A DNA stretch of 64,000 nucleotides from Archangium violaceum (GCF_016887565.1 NZ_CP069396.1:5004001-5068000), one strand, 5' to 3'. Numbered from the stretch's first letter, positions 1 to 9,141 are shown. Notes: generated by a model not told the origin, from the letters alone. Program-made: numbers and translations.

Positions 1-3000
1 GCAGCATGGCGTGCGCCCCCCAGCGCGAATGGGCCTCATGGGCCTCGTGCAGGTGGGGACGCGCGCGGTGCTCCATTCCCCACTCGAGGAAGAAACGCGC
101 GGTCAGCTCGTGGGCGAGGGCCTCGTCATGAGGATGCTCGTGCTCCCGGGCGAGCGCGATGGCCCGGTCGTAGTGCTCGAGCGCCTCGGCACGTGCGCCT
201 CGCACCCGGCAGCGCTCGGCCTCCACGAGATGGTACGGGTGGAGGAAGTTCATGGGCGCCGACCGGGCCCAGCGCTCCATCCGCCGTTGGTTCGCGGCGA
301 TCCGCTCCAGCGTCGTGCTCCGCTCCTCCTCACCGAGCTCGGGCAGGAGGGCGAGCCGCGCCAGGGAGTCGAAGAAGTAGTAGCGGGGGACGAGGAACTG
401 GGCCGCCACCGCCGGCAGGTACTTCTCCGCCGCGTCGGCGCACTCCACCGCCAGCCGGTACTGCCCGAAGAGGTAGGCCAGCATCAGCTTGTTGACGTAC
501 GCGATGCAGCTGGCGGTGCCATCGTCGTCCGCCACGTAGCGCGGGAGCAGCTCGTCTTCGTTCCAGGCCCGCCCCACCAGGCGCCAGGGGGTCTCCCCCT
601 CACCCGAGAGATTCAGCACGGCCTGCTGGTACACCGCATACTGCCTGAGGGTCACTCGACGGTGGTGGTGCTCGAGGACCTTCCGGTACTCGTCCATCTC
701 CTCGACGAGAGGGCCGAGCGGCCGCCCCAGGAGGAACGAGTGGTGGCAGTAGAAGTCCGCCGACCAACCCATGAACTCGAGGTCTCCCGTCTCGAGCCCG
801 CTGGCGTACGCGTCCAGCAGTGGCTTCAGGCTCTCCCGCACGTGGCGCTTCCAATGGAGCGTCTTGACGTTGACCACGTAGAGGGTCTTCGCGCGTGGCT
901 CCCGGACGTTGAAGCGCTCGAGGATCTTCAGCGCCAGTTGACCGGACTGGAATCCCTTGTCGAGCTCGTCGAACATCCCGCAGAGGACGAGCCCGTACAT
1001 CGCGAAGGTGGAGGCGGAGATGGGCGCCACGCCATGCCGCGCGGTCAGCACGATCGTCCGGAAGATGAGCAGTTGCAGCAGCGCGGGCTTCGTCTGGTAG
1101 GCGGGCGGCGCCAGCAGGGTCAGGATTCGAATCTCCGCGAGACACCTGGCATCCGTCATCTCCGGCAGGGAGATGAGCTGCTCCAGGGAGCCGTCACCCA
1201 CCGCGGCCCGGACCTCCTCGCGCCCCCGTTCGATGTCCTCGGACCGGGGAGCCGCGGGGAACTCCACTCCCAGGTCCCTCAGCACGTGGAGTCCGGTCTC
1301 GAGCGCGAAGGCGAGCCGCTCCTGGGCGATGGCCGTCTGGATGCGGATTTCGTAGGCCCGCACCCGCTCCAGCACCGTGCGCGCCTGGGACAGCACCGCG
1401 TCCACCAGCTCCTCCTGCCGTGCGAAACGCTTGCTGAGCCATGCCGCGCTCGCCGCCTCCTCGTGGAGGGCGAGCGTCAGCTCGTAGTGGGTCCGCCAGC
1501 TCGCCGGTTCCAGGAGCGTCAGACCCATCTCCAGGTACTCCCGGGCCACCTCATACGCGTTGGACGCCAGCGCCTTCCTGCCAGCCCGCAGATTCGCCTG
1601 TGCGAGCTCGTGGCGCTCCTCCACCTCCACCAGGAGCCCCCTGGCGACATTCAGGTGGTTCACGATGTCGAACAGGTGCTCCTCCCGTTCCCGCACCGAG
1701 GCCGTTTCGAGCAGGCGCCTGCCTATCTCGAGGTGGGTCCGCTGCCTGTCCGACTCCGGGATGAGCGAGTGGGCCGCCTGCTGGACACGGTCGTGCAGGA
1801 ACCGGTAGCGCGCCGACAGGGGCTCCATGCCAGCCGCATCCAAGCCCGCGAGGTCCTGATAGAACTTGTAGACTTCCGAGGTGGGGAGGATCAGCCCCTC
1901 CTGCAGCGCGCACCACAGCGCCGCCGCCGTCTCCGCCTCCGGGCACCCGTACACCCGTGAGAGCGTCGCCAGCTCGAACCGGTTGCCGATGCACGCGGCG
2001 AGCTCGAGCACCTTCCGGGTCTCCTCGGGCAGACGCTGGAGCTGACCGGCCATGAACTCCACCACGTCCGAGGACAGCGACTGGGCCCGCACCTGCGCCA
2101 GATCGCACTGCCACATGTGCGCCGAGGCGTCGTAGCTCACGAGGCCCCGCTGAAAGAGGCTCTTCAGGTACTGGGAGGTGAAGAAGGGATTGCCTCCGGT
2201 TTTCTGGTAGACGAGCCCGGTCAGGGGCCGGGCCCGCTCCGGCGGACACGAGAGCGTCTCCGCCACGAGCTCGTTCACCACGTGCTCCGGGAGCGGCGCC
2301 AACGTCATCGGGTGGACCCTCACTCCCGCGTTGCGTATCTCCTCCAGGGTCAGCATGAGGGGATGGGCCGGGGTCACCTCGTTGTCCCGGTACGCGCCAA
2401 TCAACAGCAACCGGGCGGAGCCCAGCTCCGTGGCCAGCAGGTGCAGCATCTTCAGCGAGGCCGAGTCCGCCCATTGCAAGTCATCGAGGAAGATGACGAG
2501 CGGATGCTCCTGCGTCGCGAACGCGCGGAGGAGCCGGGTGAAGAGCAGGTTGAAGCGCTGCTGCGCGGCGGCGGGCGCGAGCTCCGTCACCTCGGGCTGG
2601 GGTCCAATGAGGCCCTCGAGCTCCGGCAGCACGTCGACCAGTACCCGGCCCTCCCCGCCCAGGGCCACCTGGAGCCGCTGCCTCCAGGTCTCGAGCCGCT
2701 CGCCGCTCTCCACCTGGAGTTGCCGCACCAGGGAGGAGAGCGCCTGCACCAGGGCCGAGTACGGGATGCTCCGCCCGAGCTGATCGAACTTGCCCGAGAC
2801 GAAGAATCCCTTGGCGCGGACGACGGGCCTGTGGATTTCGTTGACCACGGTCGTCTTGCCGATGCCCGAGAAGCCCGCCACCATCAGCAGCTCCATTCCC
2901 CCCTGGCACACCCGCTCGAATGCGTTGAGCAGCGTGCGGCTCTCCTCCTGGCGGCCGTAGAGCTTCTCCGGAAGGTGGAACCGGTCGGAGACGTCCCGTC

Positions 3001-3898
3001 GTGCCAGCTCGAACGAGGGGATTGGCTTCTGCTCCAGCAGGGCCTCGAGACACGTGCGGAGATCATGCCGGAGCCCGTGCGCGCTCGCATAACGAGCCTC
3101 GGCGGCCTTGGCCATCAACTTGAGCACGATGCGCTCGACCATCTCGGGGATGGCGGGATTGAGCTCGCGCGGCGGACGTGGTGGACGCGCGATGTGGCAA
3201 TGGGCGAGCTCCAGCGGATCCGTGGTCTGGAAGGGGAGACGGTCCGTGAGGAGCTCGTAGAGCGTCACGCCGAGCGAATAGAAGTCGGTGCGGTAATCGA
3301 TGCCACGGTTCATCCGCCCGGTCTGCTCGGGAGACATGTAGGCCAGGGTTCCCTCGAGCAGCTCCAGGTTCTTGAGCGTCTGGGTCTCCCGTGGCAGCCG
3401 CGAGGCGATGCTGAAGTTCATCAGCTGGATGTCGCGCGTCTCGGGGTGGATGAGGATGTTGGAGGGCTTGAGATCCTTGTGGATGACCCGTTGCTGGTAG
3501 AGCCCCTCCAGCGTCTCGGCCAGTGAGATGCCGAGCTCGAGCACCTGAGACACGGAGAGTGGGTGGGCGGCGCGGTAGTCGTTCAGCGGAACATGTCCGC
3601 GATCCTCCATGATGATGGCGAAGCCATTGTGGCAGCGCTCGAAGGCCAGTGGCGGGGCGACGCCCTGGAGCCGGAGTTCGCGGGTGATGGTGTAGTGGTT
3701 GCGGAGCTGAAGCAGCTCGGTGAAAGAGGGCCGCTCCGTGCACGGGAGCTGGATGATGACGGGGGCCTCGTCTCGCGTCCGGTGTCCCCGATAGAGGAGC
3801 AACCGGGTCCCCGCCTGAAGCAGTGCGCCCACCTGGTATCCGGGAAGGGTGGGGACGAGCGTCAGGGGAGTTGCGGCAGAGAACGGAGACTGCGTCAT
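1..3898 (-). CDS. Giant Ser/Thr kinase-like / AAA ATPase signalling protein (3' end outside window)
   Basis: The reading frame starts at an ATG at 3896-3898 (MTQSPFSAAT) and stays open to the window edge, giving 1299 residues without a stop. Residues about 20-290 form a protein-kinase fold, with HKDLKPSN at 140-147 (Asp142). A predictive-ATPase module follows with Walker A GFSGIGKTT (Lys348) and Walker B FLDDLQWAD near residue 470. Helical TPR-like sequence runs from about 700 to the edge. This order matches myxobacterial trifunctional kinase/ATPase/sensor-kinase proteins, whose GAF and histidine-kinase parts would lie beyond the window. The kinase looks degenerate: the usual ATP-binding Lys is Gln50 (VIIQLPC) and the DFG Asp is Asn161 (MNFSIAS). 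It probably senses and scaffolds signals in the cytoplasm; no partner is visible. Confidence 0.85.
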   Translation of the reverse strand, partial: MTQSPFSAATPLTLVPTLPGYQVGALLQAGTRLLLYRGHRTRDEAPVIIQLPCTERPSFTELLQLRNHYTITRELRLQGVAPPLAFERCHNGFAIIMEDRGHVPLNDYRAAHPLSVSQVLELGISLAETLEGLYQQRVIHKDLKPSNILIHPETRDIQLMNFSIASRLPRETQTLKNLELLEGTLAYMSPEQTGRMNRGIDYRTDFYSLGVTLYELLTDRLPFQTTDPLELAHCHIARPPRPPRELNPAIPEMVERIVLKLMAKAAEARYASAHGLRHDLRTCLEALLEQKPIPSFELARRDVSDRFHLPEKLYGRQEESRTLLNAFERVCQGGMELLMVAGFSGIGKTTVVNEIHRPVVRAKGFFVSGKFDQLGRSIPYSALVQALSSLVRQLQVESGERLETWRQRLQVALGGEGRVLVDVLPELEGLIGPQPEVTELAPAAAQQRFNLLFTRLLRAFATQEHPLVIFLDDLQWADSASLKMLHLLATELGSARLLLIGAYRDNEVTPAHPLMLTLEEIRNAGVRVHPMTLAPLPEHVVNELVAETLSCPPERARPLTGLVYQKTGGNPFFTSQYLKSLFQRGLVSYDASAHMWQCDLAQVRAQSLSSDVVEFMAGQLQRLPEETRKVLELAACIGNRFELATLSRVYGCPEAETAAALWCALQEGLILPTSEVYKFYQDLAGLDAAGMEPLSARYRFLHDRVQQAAHSLIPESDRQRTHLEIGRRLLETASVREREEHLFDIVNHLNVARGLLVEVEERHELAQANLRAGRKALASNAYEVAREYLEMGLTLLEPASWRTHYELTLALHEEAASAAWLSKRFARQEELVDAVLSQARTVLERVRAYEIRIQTAIAQERLAFALETGLHVLRDLGVEFPAAPRSEDIERGREEVRAAVGDGSLEQLISLPEMTDARCLAEIRILTLLAPPAYQTKPALLQLLIFRTIVLTARHGVAPISASTFAMYGLVLCGMFDELDKGFQSGQLALKILERFNVREPRAKTLYVVNVKTLHWKRHVRESLKPLLDAYASGLETGDLEFMGWSADFYCHHSFLLGRPLGPLVEEMDEYRKVLEHHHRRVTLRQYAVYQQAVLNLSGEGETPWRLVGRAWNEDELLPRYVADDDGTASCIAYVNKLMLAYLFGQYRLAVECADAAEKYLPAVAAQFLVPRYYFFDSLARLALLPELGEEERSTTLERIAANQRRMERWARSAPMNFLHPYHLVEAERCRVRGARAEALEHYDRAIALAREHEHPHDEALAHELTARFFLEWGMEHRARPHLHEAHEAHSRWGAHAML

Positions 3899-4087
3899 GA
3901 TGGAATTCTCTATTGAATGTCCTCGGTGCAGCCATCCGATTCGTGATTCCCTGGATGTCGGCCATACACCCGGCACCTCGGTCCTCTGCTCGTCATGAAG
4001 AGCCAAGTCTCGTAGAGAGGGCACCTTCACGGAGAGACAGGTTGCGTGGCGGCGCCTCAGCCCGTGCCAGGCCGCCTACCGTTCCGC

Positions 4088-5077
4088 TCAGACCCCGTCC
4101 GTCGCCACCGCCACGGCCGCCGGGATCGTCTCCCGCATCAACTCCACGAAAGTGCGCAGCCTCGCCGGATGGAACCGCGCATACGGATAGAGCAGGTACA
4201 TCGGCAAGGGCGCGGCCCGCCAGTGCGGCACCAGGTGCAGGAGCCGACCCCTCATGATGTCTTCTTGGAGCACCCAGGACGAGGCCACGCAGACGCCGAG
4301 GCCGTTCACCGCGGCACTGCGGATGGCGTAGAGGCTGTCCGTGCTCAGGCGCGGGTGGAAGACGATGGGCTGGACCTCGCCGGTGGCCACGTGGGTCAGC
4401 GATACCTCTTTGCGATAGAACGTGCGCAGCGACAGCCAGGGCAGCCGTGCGAGCTCGTCGGGATGGGTCGGCATGGGCAACCCAGCCAGCACTGAGGGGG
4501 CGGCCACGACGATGCGCGGCACCTCGGCCACGCGGATCGCCACCACGTTGGGGTCATGCACTTCGCCGACGTGGATCGCGCAGTCGATGCCATCCGCGAT
4601 GAAATCCGCCGCCCGGTCGTACAGCAGCCATTCGACCGATACCCGCGTGTGACGATTCAGGAATTCCGTCAGCGGCCCCACCAGCAGCTGTTGCCCGAAC
4701 GCGTGGGGCACCACGACGCGCAGCGTGCCCTCCGGTTCGTCGCCCGTGCCGCGCAGGTCGGCCTCGAACATTTCCCAGCTGGCCAGCAGCTCCTTCGCGC
4801 GTTCATAGCAACGTGCGCCGTCTTCGGTGAGCTTCATGGCATGGGTGGAGCGCTGGAGCAGCCGCAGCCCCAGCGAGCGCTCCAGCGCTTGTAGCCGGCG
4901 GCTCACCGTCGGCTGCGTGGTGCCCATCTGCGCGGCGGCGGAGGACAGGCTGCCGGCGTCGACGATGCGGATGAAGGTCTGCATCAGCTCGAGCCGGTCG
5001 GCGGTGGCCGGCGCGACGGGTTGGGACATCCGTGGTTGGGAGACACGCGACCGGGGCGGCTTTGATGGAGGGGGCAT
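4088..5077 (-). CDS. LysR-family transcriptional regulator
   Basis: This 329-residue protein has an N-terminal winged helix-turn-helix (LMQTFIRIVDAGSLSSAAAQ, then TTQPTVSRRLQALE) and a C-terminal effector-binding domain, the standard LysR layout. It probably binds DNA and responds to a small molecule. I prefer the start at 5077 because GGAAGTGAG lies just upstream; an internal Met at 5029 gives a more typical short N-terminus but has no ribosome site. It is divergent from an MFS exporter, and a perfect palindrome with T-N11-A spacing lies at 5100-5116 between them. The exporter is therefore the likely target. The ligand is unknown. Confidence 0.9.
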   Translation of the reverse strand: MPPPSKPPRSRVSQPRMSQPVAPATADRLELMQTFIRIVDAGSLSSAAAQMGTTQPTVSRRLQALERSLGLRLLQRSTHAMKLTEDGARCYERAKELLASWEMFEADLRGTGDEPEGTLRVVVPHAFGQQLLVGPLTEFLNRHTRVSVEWLLYDRAADFIADGIDCAIHVGEVHDPNVVAIRVAEVPRIVVAAPSVLAGLPMPTHPDELARLPWLSLRTFYRKEVSLTHVATGEVQPIVFHPRLSTDSLYAIRSAAVNGLGVCVASSWVLQEDIMRGRLLHLVPHWRAAPLPMYLLYPYARFHPARLRTFVELMRETIPAAVAVATDGV

Positions 5078-5099
5078 GACGGCTCACTTCCAGCGGCTT

Positions 5100-5116
5100 T
5101 ATACGCGGAGCGTATA
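5100..5116. promoter_or_regulatory. Palindromic LysR-type operator in divergent promoter region
   Basis: TATACGC at 5100-5106 and GCGTATA at 5110-5116 form a perfect 7-bp inverted repeat around GGA. The inner bases 5102-5114 fit the LysR T-N11-A rule. It sits 22 bp upstream of the LysR start and about 80 bp upstream of the MFS start, as expected for an autoregulatory and activating site. Binding is inferred. Confidence 0.6.
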
Positions 5117-5198
5117 TCCACTGTGCGAGGTACGCTACTACCGATGCCCACCCGTCTGGCGCACAGTTGCCTCGACTCGATCGCCAGGGGTGAACATC

Positions 5199-6446
5199 AT
5201 GTCCTTCATTCGTGCCGTACATACAACCGCCGGAAACGGCACCGCGACCGCCAGCCGCGGCGACGGCGAGCCTCTATCGGGTGGCCTGCGCCTGCTGCTG
5301 GCCACGGGCGCCGGGCTGTCGGTGGCGTCGATCTACTACAGCCAGCCGATGCTGGGGGTGATCGGGGCCAACATCGGCGCCTCGGACACCGCGGTGGGCT
5401 TCGTCCCCATGCTCACCCAGCTGGGATACGCGCTGGGCATCCTGCTGCTGACGCCCCTCGGTGACCGCTTCGACCGGCGCCGCATCATCCTCATCAAGGC
5501 CGCCCTCCTGAGCGTGGCGCTGCTGCTGGGCGGCATCGCCCCGGACATCCGCCTGCTGCTGGCGGTGAGCTTCGCCGTCGGCCTGACGGCGACCCTGGCG
5601 CAGGACATCGTCCCGGCCGCCGCGACCCTGGCGCCCGAAAGGCATCGCGGCAAGGTGGTTGGCACGGTGATGACCGGCCTGCTGCTCGGCATCCTGCTGT
5701 CTCGCGTCGTCAGCGGCGTGGTCGCCGAGCACTTCGGCTGGCGCGCCATGTACATGATCGCCGCCGCCAGCGTGGCCCTGATCGGCGTGGTGGTCTGGTT
5801 CGGCCTGCCCCGCTTTCGCCCGAACAGCACGCTCACGTACGGCGCCCTGCTCGGTTCGCTCTCCAGCCTGTGGCGGAAGCACGGCGCACTGCGCCGGGCC
5901 GCGCTGGCGCAGGGCCTGCTCTCGGTCGGCTTCAGCGCGTTCTGGTCGACCCTTGCCGTGATGCTGCATGGCGCGCCGTTTCACCTGGGCAGCGCGGCCG
6001 CCGGTGCATTCGGCCTGGCCGGAGCGGCCGGGGCGCTGGGCGCGCCGGTGGCGGGCCGCATCGCGGATCGCTTCGGCCCCGAGGTGGTCACGCGCCTGGG
6101 CGCCGGACTGACCGCCCTCTCGTTCGCCACGATGTTCGCGTCGCCGTGGCTCGAACCGGGCACCCGGTTGTGGCTGATCGCCGCCAGCGCGATCGGCTTC
6201 GACCTCGGTGTCCAGATCACGCTCGTGGCGCATCAGACGATTGTCTTCGGCATCGATCCCGCTGCACGCAGCAGGCTCAACGCCGTGCTGTTCGTCGGCA
6301 CGTTCATCGGAATGTCCATCGGCGCGGCAAGCGGCAGCCTCCTGCTGGCCCGGTGGGGATGGGTGGCGGTGACGCTGCTGGCGACCGCCTCGGCGCTGGC
6401 GGCCTTGCTGGTCCGCCTGTTGCCTGGGGCCCGCACGGCCCGCTGA
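5199..6446 (+). CDS. MFS transporter, DHA1-like exporter
   Basis: The protein has 415 residues and about 12 hydrophobic segments. The major-facilitator loop motif GDRFDRRRII lies between the second and third helices. It would sit in the inner membrane and export a small molecule in exchange for protons, like AraJ/DHA1-type carriers. The open frame extends further upstream, but the ATG at 5199 has AGGGG 8 bases before it and is followed by a short polar leader (MSFIRAVHTTAG) before the first helix, so I take it as the start. It is divergent from the LysR gene and probably controlled by it. The substrate cannot be read from the sequence. Confidence 0.88.
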   Translation: MSFIRAVHTTAGNGTATASRGDGEPLSGGLRLLLATGAGLSVASIYYSQPMLGVIGANIGASDTAVGFVPMLTQLGYALGILLLTPLGDRFDRRRIILIKAALLSVALLLGGIAPDIRLLLAVSFAVGLTATLAQDIVPAAATLAPERHRGKVVGTVMTGLLLGILLSRVVSGVVAEHFGWRAMYMIAAASVALIGVVVWFGLPRFRPNSTLTYGALLGSLSSLWRKHGALRRAALAQGLLSVGFSAFWSTLAVMLHGAPFHLGSAAAGAFGLAGAAGALGAPVAGRIADRFGPEVVTRLGAGLTALSFATMFASPWLEPGTRLWLIAASAIGFDLGVQITLVAHQTIVFGIDPAARSRLNAVLFVGTFIGMSIGAASGSLLLARWGWVAVTLLATASALAALLVRLLPGARTAR

Positions 6447-6502
6447 TTCACCGCCGCCCCGGGGCGCTCCTGGTGGCCGCGGTGCTGCTCCAGGCGGCGG
6501 AA

Positions 6503-6784
6503 ATGAGGGATGAGGGCCGCGAGCTCATCGCCATTCTCAGGGAGAAGGAAGGACTCAAGGCCTTCCTGCTTTGGAGCGGCCCGGCTGCAAATGGACTGCA
6601 TCTGCAGTGTGACTTCGCGCAGCGTGAAGTCAAAGAGACCATGGCGGCTTCCGCGGAGACTCCCGGGCGAGTCCACAAGACCAATGGATCGGTGATTCAT
6701 CTCTACAAGCCAGAATCCTCTCGATTCAGTTTCTTCTGGGACAAGTCCAAGTCCAGGTTCAAGGACGTCAGTACCGCGGATTGA
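6503..6784 (+). CDS. Small hypothetical protein, possibly a gene remnant
   Basis: An open frame of 93 residues (MRDEGRELIAILREKEGLKA...) ends at 6784, 57 bases after the MFS stop. I do not recognise the family. The C-terminal half (SVIHLYKPESSRFSFFWDKS) is polar and aromatic. The local base composition looks less GC-rich than the neighbours. No convincing ribosome site precedes the ATG; a GTG at 6473 would add a short hydrophobic start. It could be a real small gene or the tail of a truncated one. Apart from this frame, 6447-6838 holds nothing I can name. Confidence 0.35.
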   Translation: MRDEGRELIAILREKEGLKAFLLWSGPAANGLHLQCDFAQREVKETMAASAETPGRVHKTNGSVIHLYKPESSRFSFFWDKSKSRFKDVSTAD

Positions 6785-6838
6785 TGGGATGTGCTCGTCC
6801 CACGCTCCACCGCTAGACTGGGGAGCCGGAGGGGACGC

Positions 6839-7264
6839 ATGCCGCAAGGCCCACGTGAGTGGATGGTGGGAGACCACATCTTCCGTTTCGAGCCGCCGGA
6901 CGTCATTTGGGCGACCTACCATGGCCCTCTCACCCTGGAGCACGCGACCCGCGTCATGGGCATCTTCCAGGAACTGCGCGAGTTTCACCCCCTCATCGTC
7001 GTGTCGGTGATGAAGGACGCGGGCCGCCTCGACCCGGAGGCCGGGCGTTACTTTAGCGAGAAGATCCCCTCGGAGTGGTCGCTGGGCACCATCTATATCG
7101 GTGCGCGGCTGCTGCACCGGGCGTTGGCCAAGGGCATCGCGCTGGCTGCTCAGCTCACGGGCCACGGCGATGGGCGCGGGGCGGAGAGGCTTCTTTTCGT
7201 CTCCACGTTCGAGCAGGCCCACGAGGCCATCGCCCAGTTGCGCGCGCGGCGCCGGAAGGCGTGA
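6839..7264 (+). CDS. STAS/SpoIIAA-like domain protein
   Basis: The protein has 141 residues. The start MPQGPREW is supported by GGAGCCGGAGGGG just upstream. The pattern of a hydrophobic strand (DVIWATYHGPLTLEHATRVM), a central strand (HPLIVVSVMKDAGRL) and a C-terminal helix (TFEQAHEAIAQL) resembles the small STAS/SpoIIAA-like proteins common in myxobacteria, where the pattern is P-LTLEH followed by a VVxDV-type strand. A regulatory or protein-binding role is likely. There is no signal peptide. It stands alone, convergent with the next LysR gene. Confidence 0.55.
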   Translation: MPQGPREWMVGDHIFRFEPPDVIWATYHGPLTLEHATRVMGIFQELREFHPLIVVSVMKDAGRLDPEAGRYFSEKIPSEWSLGTIYIGARLLHRALAKGIALAAQLTGHGDGRGAERLLFVSTFEQAHEAIAQLRARRRKA

Positions 7265-7273
7265 AGCCCGGAA

Positions 7274-8143
7274 TCATGGGCGCACGCCGTTCATTCCCCC
7301 GAGCCATCCCATCACCGCCCGCACCCTGGGCACATGCTGCTTGGAGCGATGGACGACCATCCAGATGTCGCGCGAGGGGAGGCGGTCGTTGAGCTGCGCT
7401 CCGATCCGCCGCGGAACAACCTCCACGACATCGTGGAGCCGCGCGGCGAAACCTCGGGGCAGGAGGGCCACACCGAGGCCGGCTTGGACCGCGAGCCCCA
7501 GTGACTCGGGGTCTTCGACGAGCAGTCGCGGGGGGCGGGTGGTGAAGGCGCGGTCGGCGTAACGCTGTTCGGGGATGCCGGCGAGCGAGCCCGTCAGGCC
7601 CAGCCACGGGACCTCGGGGTGAAGCTCGAGCGAGGAGGCCGCGAAGAACGCATAGGACACCGCGTACACCTTCCGCGCGACGAGCTCGCCACGCTCGGGG
7701 CGGAACATCCGGAGCGCCACGTCGGCTTCGCCGGCGGCGAGGCTGCTGACCCGGTTCTCCGCCAGGATGCGCAGGCGCAAGTGAGGAAAGGCCCGGTAGA
7801 ACTCCGGCAGGCGGGGGGTCAGTTCCCAGCGCACCAGCTCGCCGACGGTGGTCAGGGTGACTTCGCCGTGGAGCTCCGGCGTGTCTTCCAAAGCGGACCG
7901 TGCCGCCAGCGCGGCGTCCACCATGGGCTGCACCGCCGCCAGCAACGAGGACCCGCGCTCCGTCAGCCGCGGTGGGGATTCGCGCAGCAGCAACGGGGAA
8001 CCGGCGCTCTCCTCCAGCCGGGCCAGATGTCTGCTGACGGTCGACTGGCTCACGCCCAGCGCCTTCGACGCGGCGGTCAGGCTACCGAGGCGAGCGACCG
8101 CCTCGAACGTGCGCAACAGATCCCACTCCACACGAACCTCCAT
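7274..8143 (-). CDS. LysR-family transcriptional regulator
   Basis: A 289-residue LysR protein. The N-terminal helix-turn-helix reads WDLLRTFEAVARLGSLTAAS and GVSQSTVSRHLARLEE; the rest is a periplasmic-binding-like effector domain. It ends 9 bp from the stop of the convergent STAS-like gene. It is divergent from the metallo-hydrolase gene at 8235 across a 91-bp gap with an 8-bp inverted repeat, so it probably controls that gene and itself. The inducer is unknown. Confidence 0.9.
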   Translation of the reverse strand: MEVRVEWDLLRTFEAVARLGSLTAASKALGVSQSTVSRHLARLEESAGSPLLLRESPPRLTERGSSLLAAVQPMVDAALAARSALEDTPELHGEVTLTTVGELVRWELTPRLPEFYRAFPHLRLRILAENRVSSLAAGEADVALRMFRPERGELVARKVYAVSYAFFAASSLELHPEVPWLGLTGSLAGIPEQRYADRAFTTRPPRLLVEDPESLGLAVQAGLGVALLPRGFAARLHDVVEVVPRRIGAQLNDRLPSRDIWMVVHRSKQHVPRVRAVMGWLGGMNGVRP

Positions 8144-8148
8144 GCGAA

Positions 8149-8189
8149 AACGGATGCCCGGCTTCCAAATCTAGCGGTACTCATCCGTT
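8149..8189. promoter_or_regulatory. Inverted repeat in divergent LysR/hydrolase promoter
   Basis: AACGGATG at 8149-8156 and CATCCGTT at 8182-8189 are perfect inverted copies separated by 25 bp, within the 91-bp gap between the two divergent start codons. This may be an operator pair for the LysR protein, but it does not show the strict T-N11-A spacing. Confidence 0.4.
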
Positions 8190-8234
8190 CGTGCGGTCTC
8201 TAGTTTACCGGGCGACCCCTCACTGGAGTGCCCC

Positions 8235-9080
8235 ATGAAGATCCGCCACCTGCGCAACGCCACCACCCTGCTGACGTTGGGAGAGCACCGTCTGCTGGTC
8301 GACCCGATGCTCGCCAGGCCGGGGGCGTTGCCGGGCTTCAAGTTCTTCGGAGGCGGCCGTCGCCCCAACCCCCTGGTCGCGCTGCCGCCCGACACGTTCG
8401 CGTTGCTGGAGGATGCGACGGGCGTGCTCGTCACCCACGAGCACCCGGATCACCTGGACCTGGCGGGCCTCCGATGGATCCAGAAGCGCGGGCTGCCCGT
8501 GTGGGCGAGCCGCGTGGACGCGCCGAACCTCAAGAAGAAGGGACTCGACGTTCACGAGCTCGGAGACGGTGCGCTGGGGATGGCGGTGGAGATCATCCCG
8601 GCCCGGCACGGTCGCGGGTTGCTCTCGTGGCTGATGGGACCCGTCTCGGGCTACTACCTGGCGCACCCGGGCGAGCCAAGCGTGTACCTCACATCGGACG
8701 CGGTGCTCACGGACGCAGTCCTGGAGGCCGTGGAGCGTCTCCAGCCCGACGTCATCATCGCCCCGGCGGGCGCGGCGAACATGGGGGTGGGCGGCGACAT
8801 CCTGTTCTCGGTCGACGAGCTCGTGACGCTCGTCAGGCGCGCGCCCGGATGGGTCGTCCTCAACCACCTGGAAGCGCTCGACCACTGCCCGACCACGCGC
8901 GACGGGTTGCGCGAGCGGATGAAGGCCGAGGGGCTGCTCGCGAAGGTGCACATCCCCGAAGACGGCGAGGAGCTGCACTTCGAGCGACCGGACATGCTGC
9001 CGCATCCGCGCCCGAATGCGGGCACCATCAAGGGGCCAGGCTTTCAGAAGTGGGTCACCGCGAGGTTCACGGGGACGTGA
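8235..9080 (+). CDS. Metallo-beta-lactamase-fold hydrolase (UlaG-like)
   Basis: The 281-residue protein opens with IRHLRNATTLLTLGEHRLLV, typical of the UlaG/RomA branch of the metallo-beta-lactamase superfamily. It carries the metal motif HEHPDHLD (His68, His70, Asp72, His73). Later conserved pieces are ARHGRG, TSDAV and LNHLEALDHC, which would supply the remaining metal ligands. It is probably a soluble cytoplasmic metal-dependent hydrolase; no signal peptide is seen. GGAG lies 6 bases before the ATG. It is divergent from and probably regulated by the LysR gene. The substrate is not predictable. Confidence 0.85.
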   Translation: MKIRHLRNATTLLTLGEHRLLVDPMLARPGALPGFKFFGGGRRPNPLVALPPDTFALLEDATGVLVTHEHPDHLDLAGLRWIQKRGLPVWASRVDAPNLKKKGLDVHELGDGALGMAVEIIPARHGRGLLSWLMGPVSGYYLAHPGEPSVYLTSDAVLTDAVLEAVERLQPDVIIAPAGAANMGVGGDILFSVDELVTLVRRAPGWVVLNHLEALDHCPTTRDGLRERMKAEGLLAKVHIPEDGEELHFERPDMLPHPRPNAGTIKGPGFQKWVTARFTGT

Positions 9081-9141
9081 TGGCGCTGACAGCCCCGGGA
9101 AACAGCGGGGCCATGGCCACCATGTGGTCGAGTCGGATGTG

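Noticed and set aside
11-3526. Long open frames on the + strand at 11-1960 and 2117-3526
   Set aside because: They are opposite-strand shadows of the kinase-ATPase gene. Their translations are rich in Arg, Gln, His and Leu without domains, while the minus strand gives kinase and Walker motifs.
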